A DNA stretch of 64,000 nucleotides from Desmodesmus armatus (lineage: Eukaryota; Chlorophyta; Chlorophyceae; Sphaeropleales; Scenedesmaceae). Below, piece by piece: positions 24,134-35,992 of the stretch; within the stretch, counting starts at the first letter, position 1, and the number at the start of each line of letters is the position of its first letter. The notes beneath the pieces were generated by a model. It saw only the letters and a list, made by a program, of their open reading frames with translations, had not been told where the DNA came from and made no database searches. A program made the translations under genes and the position numbers. The stretch lies in the NCBI GenBank assembly GCA_007449985.2, contig VIIQ02000827.1, forward strand, positions 1 through 64,000, in the 5' to 3' direction.

Positions 24134-24359
24134 CATGCCCACCATCAACACATGCCAGGTCAGAGTGCCATCAGATGCATGTCACAGGTTGCAGGCTGTC
24201 TGACGAAAAGCGGCCCAGTCCCTCCAGGTGCGTACTCGTGCACATGTGGTGCAGGACCCAAGTGCTGCGCCCATCGACCGTCAATAGCAGGCCTGGACAG
24301 CAGGCCAACAACAACGACAACAGCCAAAGGGCAGCACACCTCGGGCCAGCTGTATATGT

Positions 24360-24867
24360 CAGTCAGCAAGGCCACCCAGCCCTCTCTGTTGCGCAAATCA
24401 GCAACTCAACCCGAGAGATCCGGCTGGTGTCGCGACGTCAGCACACCTTGGGCTTGCGCGTCACTGGCTGCCGCCGCACCTTCAGCAACGCTGCCCAGTC
24501 TGCTTTGCTGCGCACATTAGCAACTCAAGCCGAAATCGGATGTCTAAATCACGTTGGCATACCTTGGGCTTGCACGTCGCCGGCTTATTTATTATAATCC
24601 AAATTATTATAATCTAATTTTTGTTAATAGATTGTAATAATATCAATTATTACACAGTACAGTGTACTACAGTCGCGTCCTCAGCAACGCTGCACAGTCC
24701 TCCCTGCTGCAGGCATCAGCGACCACACCCAAAATCCTACTTGCGTCGCCAAGTCAGCATGACTTGGCTTGCACATCACCACCTGCAGAAAACACTAAGC
24801 TAGCACCCAAGTCCTCCCTGCTGCATGCATCAGCAATAACATCTGACACACGACCAACTGGGCCACC
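24360..24867 (-). repeat. Decayed tandem copies of the last desaturase exon
   Basis: Downstream of the true stop at 24868-24870 the minus strand holds four or five degraded units of the terminal exon. The best, at about 24510-24440, still reads DWAALLKVRRQPVTRKPKVC and a stop, against DWTALLKVRLQPVTRKPKSC and a stop in the true exon. Others at about 24445-24360, 24585-24560, 24780-24670 and 24840-24800 keep only parts such as the GCAGCGTTGCTGA core. Confidence 0.7.
24583..24660. other. AT-rich island
   Basis: About 78 bases of strongly AT-rich sequence (TTATTTATTATAATC and repeated TTATTATAATC) in a GC-rich region, lying between decayed exon copies. It may be an organelle DNA insertion, a transposon scar or an AT-rich 3' region. 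The sequence alone does not decide. Confidence 0.5.
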
Positions 24868-25066
24868 TCAGCATGACTTGGGTTTACGGGTCACCGGCTG
24901 CAGCCGCACCTTCAGCAACGCTGTCCAGTCTTCTCTGCTGCGGGCTGCCTGCTTTGGCCCACAGGGCACAATGTGGTCTGCTAGCCAGCTCAACCGCCCT
25001 GTGAAAACTGCCAGCCCCACATCGAAGAACCCGATGTTGGCAAAAACCAGGGCTGCACACAGTCAA

Positions 25067-25099
<33 letters not shown>

Positions 25100-26656
25100 G
25101 CGAAGCAACCATGAACGTACACCGCCAGGTGCAGAGCAGCTCCAGCGCGGCAGTCATACTGCGTACAATCACACCCGCATGCAGCAGCGGCTGACTGCAT
25201 CAGCATTCTGCAAACATCCTACCCCAGGACCCGGACGTTCCAAAGTAAATCACTGACAGAGCAGACATGCACACACCCATCTGTGTAAGCAAGGGTCAGG
25301 GCACCCTTGGGTTGGGGTGGTATGCTGCAGGGCTACCAGCTACCAGTATGCTGCAGTGCTACCGGGGGTACTGATGAAGGGGGGCAGCAGGTTCACTCAC
25401 CGTCCTTGTCATGGTGTACCTGCACCTGCTGTATGAATGCTGAGGCAGCTCACTCCAGTGTGTCCTGCTGTTGGCGTGGTGCATGATGTGGTACCTGCAG
25501 CAGTGCGCATGCACAGAGCTGAGACACATCATACAAGGGGGGCTCAGTGCTCTCCCTTGGTACTGAAGCATGGCGCAGTCAATCTTGTTCAGTGCAGCAT
25601 CCACGTACAAGGGTCTACGCGTGTGTGTACAGAGCACATCGGACAACATCTGGATTATGCATGGAGAGATGCAGGTGCGCTGACTGCGGTGCGGTGACGC
25701 TAGCCAACACACATGCAGCCTGCAGTCACCACACAACGCCTGCATGCCTGCGTTGCCGCCCACATACCCGTCGTTGTATGTGCGTGTGTTGTCAGGGCAA
25801 GCAAGGCAGTTGTAGGTGAGGCTGTAGTCATCTGCTGGGGAGGCCGGGTCCACAAGTATGTGCTGGATCCTGCACAGCACGCAGCACACGTGCGGATTTT
25901 TAAACAGTTGCAGTTACAGTTGCAGTAATTGGCTCAGCAAAAGCTGAGCAACCCACAAGGGAGCCAGAGGCCAAACAACGACCAAACAGACAAGGTAATG
26001 GTGACAGGAGGAACATGAAGGTCACGCAGTAAAAAGGTAGCCACGAACATGCTGCATGGGACCCTGAACTGTGGCACCAACTGATGCCATGCTGGCCTCA
26101 GCTCATCCCCTCAGCTCACCAGTTGCCAAACATCAGCGCTAGCGAGCTGATAAAGTAGGGCAGTACAAATGTGTACAGGGTGGCAACCCAGCAGCGCCGC
26201 CACAGCAGCAGCACCAGACAGGAGCCTGCAGCCATGCTGAGCGCTGCACGAGCTGCCTCCGAGGTGCGGCCCCGCCGTATCGCGTACAAGGGCAACTCGA
26301 AAACGCCTAACAACATGAAGCGCAGCCAGTACCTGCAACCCAGCAAGAGCGTACGTGCGTGTTCGTGAGTGAGAGAGGCATAGCGCAGCGCCTCAATGAG
26401 TGAGAGAGGCATAGCGCAGGTTGCCCAAGCATATATCTCTGCAGTGCAGTTGCCAATCCCCTTCCCCATCACACCAGCGGCATGTGGCACAGCCAGCACT
26501 AATGCCCCAACAAAGGCGATACTCACCTGCGCCAAGCAGGCGATGCACTATACTGCCCATTGAGGGCCCCATGCAGTCCCCACTGTCATCCCACCCAGTC
26601 ACCCAGGCAGTTGCTAGGGCAGTTGTAAAAAACCCTACGAGGCAGCCAGGGAGTGC

Positions 26657-26708
<52 letters not shown>

Positions 26709-28121
26709 GCGGTGTGCCTGGCACACCGCGTCATCTCTCTCCCCCGCGGTGTGCCTGGCACACCGTGTTGTTTAAGGGGGAGAACGTGTGTGACTGCGCC
26801 GCAGTCGCCACGTCCCCACCATGCCCCCAGGTGCAAGAGACACCCTAGGGGTCACGGGGGTTGTTTGAGCTTTCTTCTTTTCCTGTGCTGGGTTTCTGAG
26901 TGCCACAATCTGATGGCATAGCCGCGCACCTGGCAAAGTGCGCCAAGCTGTCCCGCCGGAAGCCCTCCGTGGCCGACAAGTCCCAGCCCGCTGCGTTGTC
27001 CTCTATGTGGTGCATCACGACGTGGTGCAGGCGGTAGGCACCTGATGGCAGTCCAAACAGGGGGGCCAGGATGTAGGGGGCCACAGCGTTGAGCCAGCCT
27101 GCATACACAGCCAGCAGCAGGACAGCAGTACACGAACAAGGTGGTGGGCATGTCATAGCGCAGTGCCAGCTCATGTCAGCACGGTCTGACATCATCATGG
27201 GAAAGCTGGCGCCTTGCTACCCCGACAGCATGCTGCAGGTGGAGAAGCTGAGGCATTGTGGTGGTGCTGGTGCATGGGTCACACTGGCTTGGGCGCTCTA
27301 GCGCACTGTGCACGCTGAAGTCTGCTGCTTCCGCCAGGCTGGACTGTGCGGTTGCTGTCTGCCGCCTTTGAACTCCCCCCCTCTCACCCCCTTCCCAGTG
27401 ACATGCGCCCCGGCCCGCGCTACCTGTGCTGCGCTATTTGTCATGAATAAGGCTTGGCTAGGGTTCTCCACATTCTGAACTGCTGCTGCATGCCGCATGA
27501 ACGCATGCGTGACGCATGTCTTCTATAGAGTGACAGCTCAAGTGGTGGTGTCTGTTGGCCCCACCTGATTTGAACAGCACGCGGTGCTCTGAGAAATGCA
27601 GCGTCAGCATGAACCTCTGCGAGTGACAGCAGCCGGGCATGTGAGGTGCCGACTGCCAAGCACAACTGCCAAGCATGTTTACCCAGCTGCCAGTGATTGC
27701 CCACGCATGCGCACACATAGAAATGTTTGCATGGCTGTGATTGCTGATGTGAGGTCCTGCTACACCCTAGTCCAAGACAGCAGTTGCAAGTAGTATACTT
27801 TGGCTGCTTAGCCAAAGCACTGGCTGCCTGCTGCTGTGCCCTTGCCTGCAGGTATAGCACGTAGTTGGCCACCATATATGAAGCTCCCACAAGGTGGGAT
27901 GTGACACCAAAGACATGCAGTGCGATTGCAGCAGGGAGGGTGGTAACTGTCACGTTGAACAGCAGCAGTAGCAGAGGCAGATCACGGACATCCCTGAGCA
28001 GCCGGCTGCTGGCAGCTACAGTAAGGCTCTGACTTGGCAGGTTGAACACGTATTCTGCCCTAGGGGCCTGCAGATCCTGGTTTGCTAGCTGGGTTGGTTT
28101 GCTGCTGAAGGGCGTACTCAT
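24868..28121 (-). CDS. Membrane fatty-acid-desaturase-like di-iron enzyme, 7 exons (one-base frameshift)
   Basis: Membrane di-iron enzyme of the fatty acid desaturase superfamily, expected to oxidise acyl chains or related lipids. Exons 28121-27846, 27616-27565, 27098-26930, 26332-26120, 25869-25768, 25494-25401 and 25052-24868. The three His boxes are present: HFSEH (about residues 99-103), HHVVMHH (about 134-140) with the following EDN and DLSATE, and HIMHHANSRTHW, preceded by LTYNCLACPDN and NDGY. Hydrophobic segments flank box 1 and follow box 2. Total coding length is 1091 bases, one short of a whole frame. Around 25437 the sequence reads LPQ-H then needs FIQQVQVHHDKDG, restored if a T is added to the TT run, giving 363 residues. 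Intron 1 appears to use a GC donor (CTGCAG/GCAAGG). Decayed copies of the last exon lie downstream. The exact substrate is unknown. Confidence 0.8.
25934..25970 (+). repeat. Short dispersed repeat family C, copy 1 (copy 2 at about 40195-40229)
   Basis: AAGCTGAGCAACCCACAAGG followed by GAGCCAGAGGC occurs here inside a desaturase intron and again at about 40195-40229 in an aspartic-protease intron, differing by one G. Only two copies are seen. Confidence 0.6.
26660..26780. repeat. (GA)n microsatellite running into nested hairpins
   Basis: A GA dinucleotide run (about 26661-26704) leads into a perfect palindrome: GAGATGACGCGGTGTGCC, one T, then its exact reverse complement, extended by GAGA/TCTC on both sides (about 26697-26741). 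A second copy of the inner hairpin (CGCGGTGTGCC pairing with GGCACACCG) follows at about 26745-26766. It lies in a desaturase intron. Confidence 0.85.
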
Positions 28122-29969
28122 GCTGCAGTTGACCGGCACGGCTTTTGGGTAAAATTTGATGGTGCACAAAAGAGATATTAAGACCACCCGATTCCAACCG
28201 AGAAAGTAGAGGCCAGGAGCTTGGGAAGAGGAAAAGGCAGCAGGAGAAAGGCAGGCACCACAGCACACGTTATGATTGATTTTTTGTTGAGGAATACAAT
28301 GCACCTATGGTGCACGTATAGTTCGTCCTGCCTCAGAGGGCATCGCCCTGTAATGGCATGCCGAACGTCAATGCGTTCAAAGAGGCTGTTACCAACGGTT
28401 TCCAATGTTTCCCTTCTCCGCCTTTTCACCCTCAGCCAACCTGCGAAGCTCGTCTCTGCCCGGAAGCATGTCTAAAGCTTAAATGTGGTGGTGCTGGCTC
28501 CTTCACGGCCCGCATCCTGCCAGAGTTGCTGAGTGTGACCAGGTGACAAGTACATTCAGTGTACAGTGACTGTACACCAGTGTCGCGCAGTTTTTACACC
28601 CTGTCCCTGTCCAACTCTCTGCTATCGACCTTGTAATTTTAATCTAGCTCAAGCAGGGCAGAAGTAAAATTCCACACCTCCGAGCCAAACAGCCTGGCAG
28701 GCAAGGATGACCTGCAGCACCTGCAGTAGAAGACATGCATGCCCGTGTGCGGCAGAAGGGGTGGCAGGGACCCTGCTTCAGCTCTAGGAGCTTACACACT
28801 AGCACCTAAGGTCAGCAATGGAGCCTCCGATGGGTTGTGGAACCACTTTCTGATGCTTTGGCACAGCCTCTCTACAGCAGCTTTCTCAGCTTTGATCAGC
28901 TCCAAGATGTGTAGGGGCCATTGGCACTCGACTGTCCATGCTGCCAGATGCTCAGGAGATGTGTCCCCACTGGCAGGCAACTGTCCCGCAAGCACTACTC
29001 GTCATCAACCTTGCACCTCGTTAGCAACCCTGCACTACATCCAGAGGCCTTGAATAATGCTGTCAGGCCTTGCTTAACCCTGTCAGCTGCTGCCCACAAC
29101 GGGTGCTGCTGGGGGGGGGGGGATGAACTGTGACCACAAGTTCTTCCAAAGCACACAGATTGCAGTGGCAATAGACATTAGCAGTATCAAACTAGTAGCA
29201 AAAGTTAGGAGCAGGAAGAGGTGCTAACATGTAACCAAACATTCCAAATGTGTCAAAACTTGATGTTACACAACCATCAACAACCATCCCAGCCATACAC
29301 ACTTCCATAGAGACAAGGATTCAATTCAGCACCGCCTGCACTATCATGACTGCATTGCAGCAGTTCCAGTAGGGGATAACAGCCATATGGCTGTTTGCCT
29401 AAGCCAGAGAGTGGGAAAACGTGCAGCAAGCAAAAATTGTTGCCTGCTTGCAATTGCGCTACAAGACCACTCAGACAGTGGCCACAAGTGAGTATGTGAT
29501 GGGATCACATTCATAACATTTGCCATGAACCACACATCCCAAGCACAGGGACTAGGATGGAAACAAACTGCCACCCACTGGCAGGCACAAGGATTAGGGT
29601 GGAAACAAGATGCCACGCTGGCAAGCAAAGGACTAGGGTGAAAACAAGCTGCCATGCTGGCAGGCAAAGCATGTAGCATGCTTTGCAAAAGGTCAAAACA
29701 TGACACACTGCACATGGCAGTGATAGTCAACTGACTAAGTGTACAAGCCCAACTATACCTCAGGCACACCAATTGACAGCAGGTGCCTGCTCAGCCAACA
29801 GATACACCTCCTGCCAAACACAGCCGCTGGGGGTGACCTAACAGCACCATACATCAAACCCTGCTGGCCCAACCAAGGCCGAGACAAAAACCACGGATAG
29901 GCACAAGAACAACAATTTTCACCAACCCTTCATAAGCCCCATCCCATCAACAGCGCAGCGCAGCTCAGC
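28122..29969. other. Intergenic stretch, no supported gene
   Basis: Between the desaturase start and the hybrid-cluster protein stop, both on the minus strand. Contains the minisatellite at 29534-29690 and a G12 run near 29110. Open frames here show no known motif. Confidence 0.45.
29534..29690. repeat. Three-unit minisatellite (about 42-53 bp units)
   Basis: Three imperfect units built around GGACTAGGATGGAAACAA, GGATTAGGGTGGAAACAA and GGACTAGGGTGAAAACAA, each followed by (G/C)TGCCA and CTGGCA(G/A)GCA. The array ends in a small palindrome, GCATGTAGCATGC. Confidence 0.75.
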
Positions 29970-32900
29970 TCAGTTGCCAGCCATCATGCGCTTGATCTCA
30001 TCCCCAGGGTGCTTGGTGTCAGCCCCCTTGATGTTGAACTTCTCCACCAGCAGTGCAACAGCCTCAGGCTCAAGGAAGGCTGCAGGGAAATAAAAAAGAA
30101 ATGTCAGTGATATCATCCCCACACAACATGTTGATATTTGGCTGGCTTAGAAACATGCATACAGGATACAAAACTGGCGCAAAAAGCTGAAGAGAGGCAC
30201 ACCATTGCTAAACCAGTCTGTGCACAAGTAGCAATGCCTGCACCATAGTTCAACAACCCACCTGGCAGGTTAGGTCCCAAGCGGATGTTCTGCACGCCCA
30301 AGTTGAGCAGTGTCAGCAGCACAGCCACTGCCTTCTGCTCAAACCAAGAGATGTCTAGCGACAGCGGCAAGCTGTTCACGTCTGTGTTGAGGGCCTTGGC
30401 CAGCTCCTGCAAAGAAGGAAATGCGTTATGGTTCAGGGTTAGCCAGCACCACTTGATTACGTCAGCTCACTCCACATGAAATCATGGTACCTGACGTCTG
30501 CTCAACTGCTTTCATGGCGAAGAGTACTCCAACCATCTGAGTTGTACTGGCATCACCTCCTTGAAACCTACACGGCAGTACTCCTTCAGGGCTGCCAAAG
30601 CTCTTACTGCACAACTGTTACTGCACAGCTGTTGCTGCAAGGCTGTTACTGCAATACAATTGCCATAACACTCACCGTTGCCACCACCAGCGCTGAGTAG
30701 GCATCGTTACACTGACCCATGTCCAGCATGCGGGGCAGGCCATTGGGCAGGGTGCCTGCAGGGGACACAAGGTGACAACACCTGTCAGGATCAGCACAGT
30801 GATTAGCCAACAAGGCCAAAAACTATGCAGCTGCAGGGATACTGCAACCCAGCAGTTGCGCGACAAAACCATGCACGCTACCAGCTGCTGTCTTGCTTGC
30901 AGCAAGTCATGTGTGAAGATAAAGCTCTGTGTGCACAGCACCTTGCCAAGCAGCAGCAGCTGCTGCTGACTCACCCAGGTCCTGGTCGTAGAACCTGTAC
31001 TTGCCACAGCCCAGTGTGAGCACCATGGTGTCCTGGGGCAGACCCGCCACCACCTCAGTGTAGTACTTGCGGCTGGGCTCGGGGGCGTCACAGCCACCAA
31101 TGAGGAAGATGTGGGACAGCTCGCCAGCCTGGACTGCCTCCAGCACAGCAGCTGCACAACAAACAAACACAACGGGCAATTGGAAAGTCAGCATTCCTTC
31201 TGGAACACATTACTTTGCTTTTAAGGGACAGGGTTGATAACCTTACAAGGCATGACGAGCAATGCAATACCATTGCCATTACCAAAAGCACAGTAGACAT
31301 GTCCCCACAGCCCCTCACCTGCTGCGCCCAGTGTTGTCTGGTGGCCAAAGCCGACTGTGACGAACTTGGGCTCAGGCTCGTGGCTGAACCCTGGCAGCTC
31401 CAGGGCCTTCTGAACCACAGCAGAGTAGTCTGTGCCAGGCAGGTGCTCGCTGGCAACTACACCAACCTCCCCAGTTGTGAACATGCGGTCTGCAGATGAC
31501 ACAACAAGTTCCCGTAATTACGCAGCGCAAATGGAGCTTGTATCTCTTGCTGAAGCTGTGGTGCTGAGGCAGTACTGCTGCCAACCGCCAAACTCAGCAG
31601 CCACACTGAATACACCCAGCATCAAGCTGCAGGCATGCAACTCACCAGCATAGGAGGCGGGAGGGTCCACAATGCAGTTTGTGGTCATGAGGATGGGCCC
31701 AGGGAACTCGGCAAAGTCGCGGCGCTGCCTGTACCATGCACCACCGTAGTTGCCCACCAGGTGGGGGTACTTGTGCAGCTCAGGGTAGCCGTGGCCTGGC
31801 AGCATCTCGCCGTGTGTGTACACGTTGATGCCCTTGGGAAATGGAAGGGATTGAAGCAGAACAAGCAGCAATACACAATGAGATGAGATTGTACACAATG
31901 TATACAGCACCTAACCAGTAAAAGGAATGATGCGCAGGCATGGCACTGCAGGAAAGCCTTTGGGGTTCAGCTCCAGCAGACAGACACAGAGGAAACCCAT
32001 TTCTAGTTGCAGGCACATTTCAGCTGCACATACTGCATCGCAAATCATCCTCACCTTGCCCTCTGTCTGCTTGAGCAGCTCCTCCAGGTTTGTCATGTCA
32101 TGGCCGCTGATCAGCACAGCCTTGCCCTTCACAGGGGTGATACGCACCTGGGTGGGCACAGGGTGGCCGTACCTGCAGGACACCAATTGGACATGCTAGC
32201 CTCAGCATCATTCTCTATCAGTGCTGCGCAGCAAAGCCAGGTTCAAGCAAGCCCAGGAAAGGCAGAGCTGTCTACAATGCTGCCCAGCGAGCATGCTTCA
32301 CCAGCTACCCAGCACTGATCACCCACCCAGCACTGTTTTTTTCATTGAGCCATAGCCCCCATATCAACTGCACCATTCGTAGTGTTCGCGTCACTCACTT
32401 GGTGGTGTGTCCCTCGTCCAGCAGCTTCATGACATGGAAGTTGGTGTCACCCAGGCGCATGCACATGGTCAGCACGTTGTTGGCATCAGACGCAGCCTCA
32501 CTCGCCAGGAACGCAAGCACCTGGAGGCAGGGAGATGGCGACAGTACAGAACAAGGTCGGCAAACGAACCACCACCGATGATGTGAGCAAGCCTCTTGCC
32601 AAAGCCTGATTACACTCCCACCTTCTAGCGCAAAAGTCAGTCATTGGAAGCTTGATTGCCAATCACATGTACATACAAGACAACCTGCAGGCATCTCAAC
32701 CTCCATGCAAATCATGCCCCCCTCCCCCCCCTCCTTACCTCCTCGAACATGTCATCCAGTGTGGGGTCCACCTTGCCCAGCATCTCAGCGTGGTGGGCGT
32801 AGGCAGCCACTCCCTTGAGGCCGTAGGTCAGCAGCTCGTGCAGGCCCAGCAGCACACGATGCTCCTTGCCCATCACCTCACGCCGGTGCAGCAGCGACAC

Positions 32901-34415
32901 CTACATGCAGCATGCACACACAAGTTGTCAACTGACCTCCCGATACTATCCACCACACATCGGCCGCTGCAGCCGCACCACTGCGTTTGCCAACAGCAGC
33001 ACCATCCTGGCATTCTCCCAAGCTGCACGGCACACAGCATGCTCGCTGACACCACTGTCAAGTGAGCCGCGCACAGGCAGAACACCATCACTCAGCGCTA
33101 TGTCACCCTCTGTTCGCGCACCTGCTGGCCCAGCACCAGCACAATCCAAACGTGCCACACACCACCGACACCCAATCAGCACCATGTCACCCCCCTTTCA
33201 CCCACCTGCTGGCCCAGCTCCTCCAGTGTCTCTGCGTTGGCGGGCTGTCCCTTGAGAGCCTTGGTCAGGTCAAAGTCCAGGGGCTACCCTGCAGGTCAAA
33301 CCAGGGCAGTGGTGCTGCGGAGGGCCGGCCCTTCACGCCAGCCTGTGACAGCTTGGTCCTGATGGACTTGGTGAAGGCGTCTGCGCGGGTGATGTAGTCC
33401 ACAAAGCGCTCTGCATCGAAGTTGACCTGCGTTGGTGGAAAGCAAAGTGAAAAGCAAAGGCGAAGGGTGAGCAGCAATTCATGGGACCTCCACTTGCGAA
33501 CTATGTGCAGCAGCGTGTAAGGAGCAGGTGTGTTTGGAAACTGAGGATACAGGTGAGACTGTACAAAATGGCAAGGCAAGGGGGCACTGCCTTTGCAGCC
33601 ATGCAGGCACGGAGACTCACGTTTGTGAGGGTGGCGAAGATTGCTGCCTTGACGAAGCTGTCGACCTCAGGGGTGGGCAGGTTGGTGATCTGGTGGGCAA
33701 AGCTAGCCCAGGCACCAAGGCCCTGCAGCAATCACAGAAGACATAGTGAGCGTATGGATGGCTTTGCCTGGATGTGCTAGTTGCATGTGCACCATCAGGA
33801 ATAATGCTCTCCATGATTGCGAAGTGCAAGGTGGCTCCCCTGCAGGTGCTTCTTCAGATGCACCCTTGCTGGTATCTAGATACCCAGCATGTTACTGCTG
33901 TCAGCATGCTGCACTCATGTTGCTGCTTTCAGCGTGTTGCGGTGATGGAAGATGCTCAGCAGGTGCGCATGCTGCGTATTGCAGGGGTGATGAGTCAACG
34001 CCACTAAACTCCCCTGGCTGCCCTCACCTTCAGCTGGTAGACGAGCAGGTCCTGCAGGATCGCCACCTGAGGTGTCTTTCCGCAAACACCAACCTTGTCG
34101 CAGCCAACATTGCCCTTGGTTTGCTCACACTGCGGAGGACAGGCAGAGCAAGTGAGTCACCATCAGCTGACAGATCAGATGCAGGCCGCGATCGGCAGCT
34201 GCTGTGGGACATACCTGATAGCAGAACATGAGAGCATCCTCCTCTGCGGTGCGCTCCATCTCAGCGACCTTGACGATAGTAGAGAGGCGCCTGGCGGGCA
34301 CCATCTGCTGTTTGAAAGAGCGGGTGGCAGACAGCACAGCTGGCCGGGCTGCAACGCTGCTGCGAACATCCCGCCTGACACAAGTGCCTGTCTGGGTGGT
34401 CTGGTGCAGCATCAT
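29970..34415 (-). CDS. HCP: Hybrid-cluster protein (hydroxylamine/nitric oxide reductase type), 13 exons
   Basis: Fe-S enzyme of the prismane/hybrid-cluster family, which reduces hydroxylamine in vitro and is linked to NO handling and anoxia. Exons: 34415-34215, 34129-34028, 33722-33621, 33426-33206, 32900-32739, 32520-32399, 32172-32055, 31832-31646, 31489-31319, 31151-30975, 30755-30676, 30406-30262, 30079-29970. The N-terminus is a plausible organelle transit peptide. Residues 65, 68, 77 and 83 form [12 protein letters not shown], the C-x2-C-x8-C-x5-C spacing of the class that binds a cubane cluster. Hybrid-cluster ligand motifs follow in order: [70 protein letters not shown] and WFEQKAV. 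The total is 1898 coding bases, one short of 633 codons. The break is at a short C-run near 33283, after PWFDLQG; adding one C gives [13 protein letters not shown]. Otherwise intact. Confidence 0.93.
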
Positions 34416-35992
34416 GCTGGCGTGTTGAAAAGCAATGCTTCTACTGTTCCGGAACACAAACTTTCGAGGCAAAGAACAGGAGTCTTTGAGAACAGTTGAA
34501 CGTATGTTGAAAGTGTGCTTGGTGGTTGTACACGGCATCCCGGAGTGCTTATATGGGGCCGGGGGGAGGCGAAGAGTTGTGCTACGTGCATATGACAAAT
34601 TGAAGGGGCACGCAGTAGCTGGGATTCGGAGTGCATCCATAACATTGAGAGTAGGATGGCTATCGTGATGGGCCACCATGTTGGCGTCTAGGCGGCCTGG
34701 TTGGGTTGGGGGTCCCCCACGTGGTCCATGGATGGCATGCACCATGAATGTGGACGAGGCGTAAGCGATCGACTTGAGCATTGCTGGTGTGCAAAGATCA
34801 TCTATCACCACAAGTTCTCACCTTCACAGCCGAACTATACATAGCCACACCATGTACTGTCACCCCAATACGGCACACAGACAAGAATACTGTTCTATCC
34901 TGGGCAGTCACACTTACTGACTGAATCGCACGTTCTGCAGCCAGAACACAGACGGGACAGGCAAGCTCAACTCTTTGCATGGTGATCATGATGAACATGG
35001 TCGTGCTGCCGGTCCAAGGTACTGTGATGTGCTGACAGCACCCATCTCTGGCCCTTTGTATGCTGCTCCTCACGTGAAAGCTCCGATCCCAAGTCAACAA
35101 TGGCCTGGTGGCCAGTCAGTGCTAACGGTGCCAGACAGTGCCTTTGGATGGGTGCATGGCAGCTATATGTCCAGCCAGACCTTGTTTTCCAGAGTCTGTG
35201 CATCATTCTGATGATTTGAGCTGCGCAACAGCATGGCCTACACAGTCATCAAGGAATCGCCTTTGCGCACTGCTGACAATTTGAATGCCTGAAGATGACT
35301 AACTAGGACCTTCTTGCACTCACGAGCAGTGAGCTCAGGGATACATGGGCTTGACAACTGAGCAGATCTAGACTTGGAGAACGGGTGCCAGCAGCAACCG
35401 CAGTGCAAGCAACACCCCCCTGGACAACTTGCCAGATAGTCTATGCGACTCCATCACAATGGATGACTCCAGTCAGCAAGCTGGCCGCCGATGCTTGGGC
35501 CAAGCATCATCAAGGCACTCCCAGCATGACAAGGTCGCTTTGTAGTAAGATCGCAGAGGCTGAAGCTGCCGTGTCTGTCAACGAAAAGAAGTAGGTAGTA
35601 ATGCAAGGTCGCTTGTTACAAAGCACGGGATCCCATATCACAGCGTGTCACCAGTCCTGGCACACACAGTGACTTGACATCACTAACATGCATGCCAGCC
35701 ATGCATCAGCCCGGGCTGACACCTTGCGGAGCAACAACGAGAACACTCCCGGATGAGTAATCCTGTCATGACCATGAAATGCGACTAGGCCTAGGGAGGG
35801 GGGGGGTTGTCCAAAAAACCCCTGTGGCATTCTCAAGGATGCGCCTCCCCATCTCCAAAACTGCATGTGACAACGCATATCAAGGTGCATACAGCACAAA
35901 CTGCATACACAATGATCCGTATAAGAGATGCCAGGCATATCTGCCCGCTTCTATCAATACACCTTGAAGCATCAACCCTGCATGCGCTGTGT
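34416..35992. other. Intergenic stretch with one dispersed repeat
   Basis: No supported gene. Holds dispersed repeat family A copy 4 (35540-35600). On the minus strand a TGTAA lies at about 35615, a possible polyadenylation signal for the downstream end of the aspartic-protease gene. Confidence 0.45.
35540..35600 (+). repeat. Dispersed repeat family A, copy 4
   Basis: Reads SKIAEAEAAVSVNEKK then a stop codon on the plus strand; the tail has diverged from the other three copies. Confidence 0.75.

Larger units (their letters stand above)
22605..24359. other. Intergenic stretch with dispersed repeats
   Basis: No supported gene. Contains dispersed repeat family A copy 3 (23455-23530) and one copy of a short repeat shared with 4655-4690 (TGTCATCAAGCTTAGTGTCT at about 24109). 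A candidate TGTAA polyadenylation signal for the upstream plus-strand gene lies at about 22996, rather far from its stop. Confidence 0.45.
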
